Positions 37,514 through 44,544 of a DNA stretch of 64,000 nucleotides are shown here, in pieces; within the stretch, counting starts at the first letter, position 1, and every line of letters starts with the position of its first letter. The stretch is taken from the NCBI RefSeq assembly GCF_963674565.1, contig NZ_OY771430.1, positions 2,294,001 to 2,358,000 on the forward strand, read 5' to 3'. Made by a program: the position numbers and the translations under genes. Source of the stretch: an uncultured Carboxylicivirga sp. GTDB lineage: Bacteria > Bacteroidota > Bacteroidia > Bacteroidales > Marinilabiliaceae. The notes below the pieces were generated by a model that made no database searches, was not told the origin of the DNA, and was given only the letters and a program-made list of their open reading frames with translations.

Positions 37514-38708
37514 ACGCTTCCCTCCAGTCTTTTGATAGCTTTCCGGTTAGAACAGCCATATCAATTAATTTCTGTGCACGTTTTACTACAGGAGGGTCAA
37601 TCATCTTTGACCCTAGAGCCACAACTCCACTTCCATTCTCCAAAGCAATTTGAAAAGCATTTACAATCTTCTTGGCTTTCTCAATTTCAGTATCATTGGG
37701 GGCATATCCCTGATTGATATAACTAATCTGACGTGGATGGATACATCCCATGCCTGTAAATCCCAGAGCTTTCGATTCTGCTATATTTTTGGTCAAGGCA
37801 TCCATATCTTCAATATCGGAGAAGACAGAGTCGATTGCCTGCTTACCAGACGCTTTAGCCGCATTCACAATTGCTGATCGGGCATAAAATGATTCTCTGG
37901 CTTCGTTGGTTCGTTGAGCTCCAATATCAGCTGTATAATCTTCCAATCCAATAGCAAGAGCTACTACATTTTCTGATGCTGATGCAATCGCATAAGCATT
38001 TTGAACTCCCAATGCACTTTCAATTATAGGCATCAAGTGAATAGCAAAAGTCTTATCCTTCTTCACTTGTTTTATTCTTTCCTCTGCAAGATGAATATCA
38101 TTAGCACTTTCGCATTTGGGTATTAATATCAGATTGACTCCTTCATTGGAAATCCAGTCTATATCATCCAATCCCGAAGGAAGTTGATTAATCCGGACCA
38201 TCCGCTCAGCTCCATAAAAATTAACTGATCGTAAGGCATTTCTTACAAGGATACGGGCTTCTTCTTTCTTATCCGGAGCCACACTGTCTTCTAAATCAAG
38301 AATTACTCCATCAGCCCCATAAATGCCAGCATTAAGCATCAACTTTGGATTATTACCCGGAAGATATAAACGAGATCGACGAATAAGATCCTGTGGGGAA
38401 GCCATTTTATTGCCATCCTCTAAACTTGTGAGATAGGTTTGATCAGTAATAATAAGTTGATGTATGGCTGCTTCAATACGTGCAGCAATCACAAAAGACA
38501 ATGCTCCTTTGTCTTCTAAACTAAAAACTGCATGTTTTAAACCAAAAAACTGTAAAATCTCGCGACACAGTTTGTTAATTTGATTACCATATAGCTTACC
38601 AACTTTACTTCTTACATTAACACAAATACCTCCCTGCTCTTTAAGTTCAAGTCGAACAAAACAATCAGAACGTATTGCATCACCCATATTTCCTGCTTGT
38701 GCAATCAT
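37503..38708 (-). CDS. Fused citrate lyase acyl-carrier (CitD) and beta subunit (CitE)
   Basis: A 401-residue fusion. Residues 1-95 are a CitD-like acyl carrier: AGNMGDAIRSD places Ser14 exactly where E. coli CitD carries its phosphoribosyl-dephospho-CoA arm, and EDKGALSFVIAARIEA matches the CitD C-terminal half. Residues 110-401 are CitE-like, starting RRSRLYLPGNNPKLML and holding the ILDLEDSVAPDKK metal/substrate loop. CitE splits the citryl-type thioester into acetyl-carrier and a 2-oxo acid. Normally CitD and CitE are separate proteins. This is the first gene of the minus-strand cluster. Confidence 0.88.
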   Translation of the reverse strand: MIAQAGNMGDAIRSDCFVRLELKEQGGICVNVRSKVGKLYGNQINKLCREILQFFGLKHAVFSLEDKGALSFVIAARIEAAIHQLIITDQTYLTSLEDGNKMASPQDLIRRSRLYLPGNNPKLMLNAGIYGADGVILDLEDSVAPDKKEEARILVRNALRSVNFYGAERMVRINQLPSGLDDIDWISNEGVNLILIPKCESANDIHLAEERIKQVKKDKTFAIHLMPIIESALGVQNAYAIASASENVVALAIGLEDYTADIGAQRTNEARESFYARSAIVNAAKASGKQAIDSVFSDIEDMDALTKNIAESKALGFTGMGCIHPRQISYINQGYAPNDTEIEKAKKIVNAFQIALENGSGVVALGSKMIDPPVVKRAQKLIDMAVLTGKLSKDWREAYVG

Positions 38709-38959
38709 ATTGATATGATTAATAATTTGCCATTCACAGGACCGAATCTTCGGTCATAATTCCACTAAACTTCCTTTCCCCAAATTCAGCTTAAATGATA
38801 AAATGACCCACGAATTCAAAAACTTATTTTATTTTGAATACATTGCAATGTATGTTTATTTTAAAACTTTTACAATACTTTTTGTTTATTTTTTAACTAT
38901 CATGTATTTGTAGTTATATTTTAAACTTAATTAAAATAATTAATTATTAAATGAGTTAT
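38709..38959. other. Divergent intergenic region upstream of the lyase cluster
   Basis: About 250 AT-rich bases between the divergent lyase cluster and the DUF3820 gene. It must carry the promoter of the minus-strand cluster, yet I see no clear minus-strand TAnnTTTG. A short imperfect palindrome (CATTGCAATG near 38845) could be an operator. Confidence 0.35.
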
Positions 38960-38967
38960 TACCTTTG
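38960..38967 (+). promoter_or_regulatory. Promoter -7 element (TACCTTTG)
   Basis: TACCTTTG matches the TAnnTTTG -7 consensus and lies 18 bases before the ATG at 38986. No TTTG is found at the matching -33 position. Confidence 0.5.
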
Positions 38968-38985
38968 CTGGTAAAAGAACAAGGA

Positions 38986-39192
38986 ATGAATCCTGAAATA
39001 TTAGTTAAGCTTACTAAAATGAGAATGCCGTATGGTAAATACCAGGGGCGAATCTTATGTGATCTACCTGAACCTTATCTGGTTTGGTATCATCAAAAAG
39101 GATTTCCGGAAGGGCAATTGGGAATGTTACTTCATACCTTATATGAAATTAAACTTAATGGATTGGAGTACCTGTTAAAACCATTACGTTAG
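38986..39192 (+). CDS. DUF3820 family protein
   Basis: A 68-residue protein with the DUF3820 signature MPYGKYQGRILCDLPEPYLVWY followed by GFPEGQLG and a short helix. I take the ATG at 38986 as start because an upstream TTG in frame (38965) overlaps the putative -7 promoter element. The family is widespread and small, of uncertain function, sometimes annotated as a quorum-sensing-regulated factor. It precedes an AraC regulator gene by 35 bases on the same strand. Confidence 0.85.
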   Translation: MNPEILVKLTKMRMPYGKYQGRILCDLPEPYLVWYHQKGFPEGQLGMLLHTLYEIKLNGLEYLLKPLR

Positions 39193-39227
39193 TTCAAACC
39201 TTTCTATTTCATATCTGTTTTCATCTT

Positions 39228-40115
39228 ATGAATCAAGACATCATCAATAAATATTTAAATCCTGTAAAAAACACAGAACAACCATTTTTGCTGGTGAGTG
39301 AATTACAGCAATTGTGTTCTGCTGCACGAGATGCTAATAATACAGAGCATTCACATGATTTTTATACTATCTATTTATTGAAAGAAGGAGATGTGAATTA
39401 TAGTACGGCTCATTTAAGCGAAAAAATTCCAACTCCCGGCCTACTGTTTATTGGTCCCGGCATTTTACACCGAATGGAGATTGCACCAACTTCTATGGGA
39501 AGCACTGTGATTTTTAACAATGCTTTTATCAATCTTGAACAAAGCACTTTTTTTAAAGATCTTCCTTTCTTTAGTGATGATCAGATTTATTCTCTGTTGC
39601 CATTAACTTCCAAATCAGCAGATGAATATGAGAATTTGATTCTGATGATGAAGAATGAATATAATGGTGAACTGAATGGCAACGGATTATTATTGAAGAA
39701 TTTCTTAAATGTGTTATTATTGAAAGCACAACATCAGTTGCATGAATCGCCATTGCATTCCGGTGCTTCTATTCCATCTTCTCACCATTCAACATTATTA
39801 CAGTTTAAGAAGTTATTAGGTGAACAATTTACTCAAACCCGCCAGGTAGCAGATTATGCACAGCAATTGAATATTCAACCCGAATGTCTGAACGAGGTTA
39901 CAAAAGACCTGGCAGGAATAACAGCCAGTGAATTAATACGCAACAAAATACTTAACGAAACCCGCAAGCTATTATTTACTACCAATCTGAGTTTTAAAGA
40001 AATTGCATTACAACTGGGCTTTGAAGATACGGCCTATTTCAGCAGGTACTTTAAAAAGCATACAGGACAGACAATGAAGGAGTTTAGACAACACATTCAG
40101 AATTTGTCCAAATAA
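39228..40115 (+). CDS. AraC-family transcriptional regulator
   Basis: A 295-residue regulator with an N-terminal cupin-like sensing domain (about 20-150; HSHDFYTIYLLKEGDVNY) and a C-terminal AraC/XylS double helix-turn-helix (about 195-292; LSFKEIALQLGFEDTAYFSRYFKKHTGQT). It is followed by DoxX and pirin genes on the same strand, and a pair of direct repeats ATTTGTCCA straddles its stop codon. It probably activates the DoxX-pirin pair. The inducer is unknown; these AraC/DoxX/pirin sets often respond to redox or aromatic compounds. Confidence 0.9.
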   Translation: MNQDIINKYLNPVKNTEQPFLLVSELQQLCSAARDANNTEHSHDFYTIYLLKEGDVNYSTAHLSEKIPTPGLLFIGPGILHRMEIAPTSMGSTVIFNNAFINLEQSTFFKDLPFFSDDQIYSLLPLTSKSADEYENLILMMKNEYNGELNGNGLLLKNFLNVLLLKAQHQLHESPLHSGASIPSSHHSTLLQFKKLLGEQFTQTRQVADYAQQLNIQPECLNEVTKDLAGITASELIRNKILNETRKLLFTTNLSFKEIALQLGFEDTAYFSRYFKKHTGQTMKEFRQHIQNLSK

Positions 40116-40162
40116 AGCTGGGATTTGTCCATTTTCTGACTCTCTTCCATCCTCTACTTTTG
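40102..40162 (+). promoter_or_regulatory. Direct-repeat operator and promoter of the DoxX-pirin pair
   Basis: ATTTGTCCA occurs at 40102-40110 and again at 40123-40131, a 21-base period (two DNA turns), as expected for AraC-family sites. The second copy sits where the -33 element would be, and TACTTTTG at 40155-40162 matches the -7 consensus. The first copy overlaps the end of the AraC gene. The arrangement fits activator-dependent transcription. Confidence 0.6.
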
Positions 40163-40199
40163 CTTCATAAAATAATTAATAACAATAAAAATTTAAGAA

Positions 40200-40598
40200 A
40201 TGAGCAAAGTAGCACTTATTACCCGTTACATTTTAGGAGTATTATTGGTAATTTTTGGATTGAATGGATTTTTTAATTTCATCCCAATGGATGCCCCTAC
40301 AGGTGTGGCAGGAGAATTTATGATGGGATTATTTAAGTCGGGTTATGTTTTTCCGGTTATTAAACTAATTGAAATTGCAACCGGAGTTGCCTTCTTAACC
40401 AATCGTTTTACTGCATTGGCATCGATAGTTTTTATGCCAATCGCTATTAACATTTTACTATACCATGCTGTACTTGAACCAGCGTCAGGCCTGATTGCTT
40501 ATGTAGTATTTGTATTTGCCTTAATACAATTAATTGCTCACAAAGCTTATTATATGCCTTTATTAAAACCTAAAACACATGCAACATATAATTCATAA
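40200..40598 (+). CDS. DoxX family membrane protein
   Basis: A 132-residue protein with four predicted transmembrane helices and the DoxX family pattern (RYILGVLLVIFGLNGF at the start, VIKLIEIATGVAFL in the middle). DoxX-like proteins are quinone-associated membrane proteins with poorly defined roles. Its last 20 bases overlap the start of the pirin gene in another frame, so the two are co-translated. Expression is probably controlled by the AraC regulator encoded upstream. Confidence 0.87.
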   Translation: MSKVALITRYILGVLLVIFGLNGFFNFIPMDAPTGVAGEFMMGLFKSGYVFPVIKLIEIATGVAFLTNRFTALASIVFMPIAINILLYHAVLEPASGLIAYVVFVFALIQLIAHKAYYMPLLKPKTHATYNS

Positions 40599-41286
40599 AG
40601 CAGAAGATCGTGGCCATGCCAATCATGGCTGGCTCGATACCTGGCATAGCTTTAGCTTTGCCGGGTATTATAATCCTTCCAAAATTCATTTTGGAGCCTT
40701 GCGTGTAATTAATGACGACACCATTGCTCCTGGTATGGGATTCGGAACACATCCACATGATAACATGGAGATTATCACCATTCCATTGGAAGGAGCAGTT
40801 AAACATGCCGATAGTGCAGGTCATGAAGAAGTAATTAGAGTTAACGAGGTTCAGGTGATGACTGCAGGTTCAGGCATTCAACACTCTGAGTTTAATGCGT
40901 CACAATCAGAAACGCTAAAACTACTTCAGATCTGGATTTTTCCTGATGAAAAGAACCTTCAACCGGGTTATTCACAACATAAGTATGCTGAATCAGAATT
41001 TCATAATCAAATTAGACCTGTGGTAGGAGGTCGAAAGTTAGATGCTCCCTTAAAGATTCATCAGAATGCTCTTATAAGCATGGGTAAATTCGATGCTGGT
41101 CAAACAGTTGAATATACCTTTAGTGATGAAACAAATGGATTGTATACCTATTTAATTGAAGGAGAAATTGAAATCGATGACAAAAAACTAAGCCGTAGGG
41201 ATGCCATCGGAGTTTGGGAAACTGAAACCATTAAACTGAACATTTCAAAAGATGCACACATACTATTTCTTGAAATACCGAAATAA
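40579..41286 (+). CDS. Pirin family protein
   Basis: A 235-residue bicupin protein. The N-terminal cupin carries the pirin metal site: HPHDNMEI supplies two His and a Glu, and HSEFN supplies another His. The start HKAEDRGHANHGWLDTWHSFSF is highly typical of pirins. Bacterial pirins such as YhhW have quercetin 2,3-dioxygenase activity, and others act as redox-sensitive regulators. The start overlaps the DoxX gene by 20 bases. Cytosolic, full length. Confidence 0.93.
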   Translation: MQHIIHKAEDRGHANHGWLDTWHSFSFAGYYNPSKIHFGALRVINDDTIAPGMGFGTHPHDNMEIITIPLEGAVKHADSAGHEEVIRVNEVQVMTAGSGIQHSEFNASQSETLKLLQIWIFPDEKNLQPGYSQHKYAESEFHNQIRPVVGGRKLDAPLKIHQNALISMGKFDAGQTVEYTFSDETNGLYTYLIEGEIEIDDKKLSRRDAIGVWETETIKLNISKDAHILFLEIPK

Positions 41287-41293
41287 CAACAAA

Positions 41294-41324
41294 AAAGGCA
41301 GTGATTATTGTTTTCACTGCCTTT
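41294..41324. terminator. Bidirectional terminator
   Basis: An 11-bp perfect stem (AAAGGCAGTGA/TCACTGCCTTT) with a 9-base loop lies between the convergent pirin and DUF3078 genes, with an A-run on one side and a T-containing tail on the other. Confidence 0.8.
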
Positions 41325-41343
41325 CTATAATTGATTCTTTCTG

Positions 41344-42228
41344 TTATTTTCCAAACTTATAACTCAAACCAAAACCGAATAATTGTTTAAACTGCACCTG
41401 TGGTCCTTGATTTACCCCGTCACTATCAGTATAATCGATATCATCATCATAAATCAGGTTAAACGAAGCAATAGCGCTTAAATAATCATTTACCTTGGCA
41501 TTGAAAACCACTTCCCAGTTGACATCAACATTTTGAGGATTATCAGCTAAATTAGAGAACAAATCCAGACGGGTAGCCACATCTACATTTTTAATAACAT
41601 TCGCTTTTTTAGCAGTTAATTTAACTGATGCACCATATTCTGCTCTAAGATTTTTCTCCTTTTTAACGCCATAAGCCCCAACACTTGAAAGAGAATCATC
41701 CAGCACAATAGTCATTTTTGAAGTTAATGGCGAAATGTATAAGGAAAAATTATCTGAAGGTTTATAATCCATACCGAGTGAAAGATTCAGGTATCCAGGT
41801 GCCATAAATTCCGATACTTTCTTCGTATTTGCCGGTGGATCGCTAAAACCATTGTCAAACTGCGTTTTAAAATCAAGTAAACCAGAATAGAACCAATGCT
41901 TACCAGCAGAATATCCATACTTGGAAACTACATAGATTTTATCTTCCGATTTGAAAGCGTTATCAGTTCCTTGTTTTGTCAATCCATAACCAAGATCAAT
42001 TAAATTATCCCAATTGACCTTGTCTTTCTTATAATTGAAATGTGTATTGAATAAAGCTGTTCCGGCAAGTGAGTTTTTCCCTCCGGCAGACCAGTTGGTT
42101 AAAGTTACCTGATTGAAAGTAAAAGAAGAGGTACCTCCAATAGTCCAGTAAGTAGTATCCTTCATTGCATCCTGTGCCGACAACGACGTACTAATCATGC
42201 AAATCAGTCCAAAAATTAATTTCTTCAT
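41344..42228 (-). CDS. DUF3078 outer-membrane beta-barrel protein
   Basis: A 294-residue protein with a signal peptide ending after LSAQD (about residue 19). Alternating hydrophobic strands and the DUF3078 signature TNWSAGGKNSLAGTALFN follow. The C-terminus ends in an aromatic strand (GFGLSYKFGK), as expected for an outer-membrane barrel. The function of the family is not known. It is 89 bases downstream of the MscS gene on the same strand and may share its transcript. Confidence 0.88.
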   Translation of the reverse strand: MKKLIFGLICMISTSLSAQDAMKDTTYWTIGGTSSFTFNQVTLTNWSAGGKNSLAGTALFNTHFNYKKDKVNWDNLIDLGYGLTKQGTDNAFKSEDKIYVVSKYGYSAGKHWFYSGLLDFKTQFDNGFSDPPANTKKVSEFMAPGYLNLSLGMDYKPSDNFSLYISPLTSKMTIVLDDSLSSVGAYGVKKEKNLRAEYGASVKLTAKKANVIKNVDVATRLDLFSNLADNPQNVDVNWEVVFNAKVNDYLSAIASFNLIYDDDIDYTDSDGVNQGPQVQFKQLFGFGLSYKFGK

Positions 42229-42317
42229 GAGTCAGGGTGTTTATTATAAATAAGTAATAGTTCGTAAAGATAAGACTCTACAAACCATTACTTATCTCAA
42301 AATATTTTTTTTATTAA

Positions 42318-43139
42318 TTATTCTTTAATGATATGCACATCTCGTTGTGGGAACGGAATAGAAATACCTTGAGCATCAAATTCCTTCTTCACGTATTCCA
42401 TCATATAAAAATAAACTCCCCAGTAATCAGACGCATTGGCCCAAACACGTGTTACTATATTCACAGAGTTATCACCATGTTCGATAACCGCAATGAACGG
42501 TTCCGGATCATTTAATACTTTATCGTTACGTGAAATAACTTCCGCAATTACTTGTTTTGCCTTGTCAATGTCATCACCATAACCAATACCAAATTTAAAA
42601 TCAACTCTTCGGGTTTCCTGAGCAGAATAGTTGATCATAGCACCTGTTGAAAGACCTCCGTTAGGAATAATTATTTTCTTGTTATCAGGAGTTAAAAGGA
42701 TGGTATTAAATATTTGAATCTCCTGTACACTACCAGAATAACCCTGAGCTTCGATATAATCACCCACTTTAAAAGGACGAAGAATTAATAAAATAACTCC
42801 ACCGGCAAAATTTTGTAAGGTTCCTGATAATGCCATACCTACTGCCAAGCCAGCAGCACCGAGTATAGCAACAAAGGATGTCATATTTACACCCAGATAG
42901 GTTATAACACTGATAACCAACATTACTTTAAGGGTAACACCAACAATGCTAACCAGGAAAGGTACGAGCGTGGCGTCAATACTACGTGCAGTAAGTACCT
43001 TTTTAAAACCTTTTACTATTAGTCCTATGACCCAAAGACCAATAATAAGAATCAATAATCCAATAATCAGCTTACTTCCATAAGTAATAACCAGTTTCTG
43101 GATTTCCTCCATTTCAATTGTATAACCAAATAGTTCCAT
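42318..43139 (-). CDS. mscS: Small-conductance mechanosensitive channel (MscS family)
   Basis: A 273-residue channel with three N-terminal transmembrane helices. The third is the glycine/alanine-rich pore helix typical of MscS (AILGAAGLAVGMALSGTLQNFAGGVILL). A beta domain follows (PFKVGDYIEAQGYSGSVQEI, then VIIPNG-like KKIIIPNGGL), and then the C-terminal alpha/beta vestibule. It lets ions out during osmotic downshock. Length equals that of the small E. coli-type MscS with no extra domains. Confidence 0.93.
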   Translation of the reverse strand: MELFGYTIEMEEIQKLVITYGSKLIIGLLILIIGLWVIGLIVKGFKKVLTARSIDATLVPFLVSIVGVTLKVMLVISVITYLGVNMTSFVAILGAAGLAVGMALSGTLQNFAGGVILLILRPFKVGDYIEAQGYSGSVQEIQIFNTILLTPDNKKIIIPNGGLSTGAMINYSAQETRRVDFKFGIGYGDDIDKAKQVIAEVISRNDKVLNDPEPFIAVIEHGDNSVNIVTRVWANASDYWGVYFYMMEYVKKEFDAQGISIPFPQRDVHIIKE

Positions 43140-43277
43140 TATGATTAAGTTAAGTTAATAAATGATAATTCTTATAAACAACAAAATTCTACTATTGTTT
43201 TTACAAGTTCAAGTCAGGCTTAAAAAATATAAGATATTCATATAGAATAATTACCTTCGCAACCCAAAATTTAGCTT

Positions 43278-43889
43278 ATGAAATTAAACAATAGTTCCTT
43301 ACTTGGTACTGTTTTAGATAAAACTGAGATTGAAGCACTAATATTTGATATGGATGGTACATTGGTGGATACCTTGCCTGTTCATTATGCTGCATGGCTA
43401 AAGGCATGCAGCGAACACCATGTTCATTTCTCAATGGAATATTTCATTAAGCTAACCGGGAGACCTGCACTGGAACTTAGCAAAGATATTATTCGGGACT
43501 TTAATGTACCAATGGAACCAATGGAACTCTGGGAAAAGAAAGAAGCTCTGGTAAAAGGACAGTTCAATAAGATGGAAGTATTTCCAGCCATTGCAGAAGT
43601 GATCAAACATTTTCATAAAAAAGTACCAATGGCAGTTGGAACAGTCGCTACCAAAGCTATGGCAACAGACATTCTGGAACTAACCAAAATAGATCATTAT
43701 TTCGATTACATAGTAACCTCTGATGATGTTAAGAATTACAAACCTCATCCAGAAACCTTTTTAAAGTCTGCTGATTTCTTTGGTGTTGATCCATCAAAAT
43801 GTCTTGTTTTTGAAGATGGACAACTAGGTATTGATGCAGCCAAAGAAGCCGGAATGATGGTTATTGATGTAAAACCTTTTTATTCGTAA
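43278..43889 (+). CDS. HAD-superfamily sugar-phosphatase/phosphoglucomutase-like protein
   Basis: A 203-residue HAD subclass IA enzyme. Motif I is DMDGTLVDTLP with the nucleophile Asp and the second Asp. Motif II appears in VPMAVGTVATKA (with Thr or Ser), and motif III/IV in PHPETFLKSADFFGV and VFEDGQLGIDAAKEAGM. The four-helix cap of the beta-phosphoglucomutase type lies between. The substrate is probably a small sugar phosphate. A -7-like TACCTTCG at 43252-43259 may be its promoter. It is followed after 19 bases by the UPF0126 gene. Confidence 0.87.
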   Translation: MKLNNSSLLGTVLDKTEIEALIFDMDGTLVDTLPVHYAAWLKACSEHHVHFSMEYFIKLTGRPALELSKDIIRDFNVPMEPMELWEKKEALVKGQFNKMEVFPAIAEVIKHFHKKVPMAVGTVATKAMATDILELTKIDHYFDYIVTSDDVKNYKPHPETFLKSADFFGVDPSKCLVFEDGQLGIDAAKEAGMMVIDVKPFYS

Positions 43890-43908
43890 TATTGAACTAA
43901 AAATAGGG

Positions 43909-44544
43909 ATGGACCCAATTATTATCTTCGATTATATCGGAACCATGGTGTTTGCGATTAGTGGTACCCTAACGGCAGCTCAAAAAAGGCTGGATTTATT
44001 TGGTGCTATGTTTATTGGTTTTGTAACCGCAATTGGTGGAGGAACCGTGAGAGATATTATGCTCGGGAATTTACCTGTTACCTGGATTAAAACCTATGAA
44101 TATTTCCTCCTTATCTTATTGGGAATTGTCCTAACCGTTGTGTTCAAAAAGATTGTAATCAAATTAAAGAATACCTTATTTCTTTTTGATACCATTGGCA
44201 TTGGAGTATTCACCGTATTAGGAATGGAAAAAACACTTGAATTAGGTATTTCACAACCCATTGCTGTTGTGATGGGATTAATTTCGGCGGTTGTGGGAGG
44301 TATTATCAGGGATACACTTTGCAACGAAGTTCCTTTGATTTTTCATCGTGAGATATATGCCACTGCTTGTATTGCCGGTGCAATTGTTTATTTGGCTTTG
44401 CGAAATATTGGATTTCCTCCTTTGGCATACACATGGATTACAGTTGGAACAATCATCACCATTCGTTTGATTGCGGTACGATACAAACTGGCCATACCTC
44501 TACTAACCATTAGTGATGATCAGTCTTCTTCAAATCCTAAATAA
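43909..44544 (+). CDS. UPF0126/TRIC-type membrane protein
   Basis: A 211-residue protein with seven hydrophobic helices and two copies of the UPF0126 repeat: FAISGTLTAAQKRLDLFGAM with GGGTVRDIMLG, and GVFTVLGMEKTLELG with GGIIRDTLCN. The family includes YicG/YadS and prokaryotic TRIC cation channels, and some members transport glycine. Its 3' end overlaps the end of the convergent helicase gene by 25 bases. Confidence 0.88.
   Translation: MDPIIIFDYIGTMVFAISGTLTAAQKRLDLFGAMFIGFVTAIGGGTVRDIMLGNLPVTWIKTYEYFLLILLGIVLTVVFKKIVIKLKNTLFLFDTIGIGVFTVLGMEKTLELGISQPIAVVMGLISAVVGGIIRDTLCNEVPLIFHREIYATACIAGAIVYLALRNIGFPPLAYTWITVGTIITIRLIAVRYKLAIPLLTISDDQSSSNPK

Noticed and set aside
26176..38708. Lysine cluster as a biosynthetic aminoadipate pathway
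   Set aside because: No homocitrate synthase or ATP-dependent aminoadipate reductase is present; ALDH7 and citrate lyase favour degradation.
26176..38708. Cluster as part of a reductive TCA cycle
   Set aside because: Citrate lyase, aconitase and isocitrate dehydrogenase types fit in principle, but the three lysine enzymes in the same run and the absence of other rTCA genes make it less likely; kept as the main alternative.
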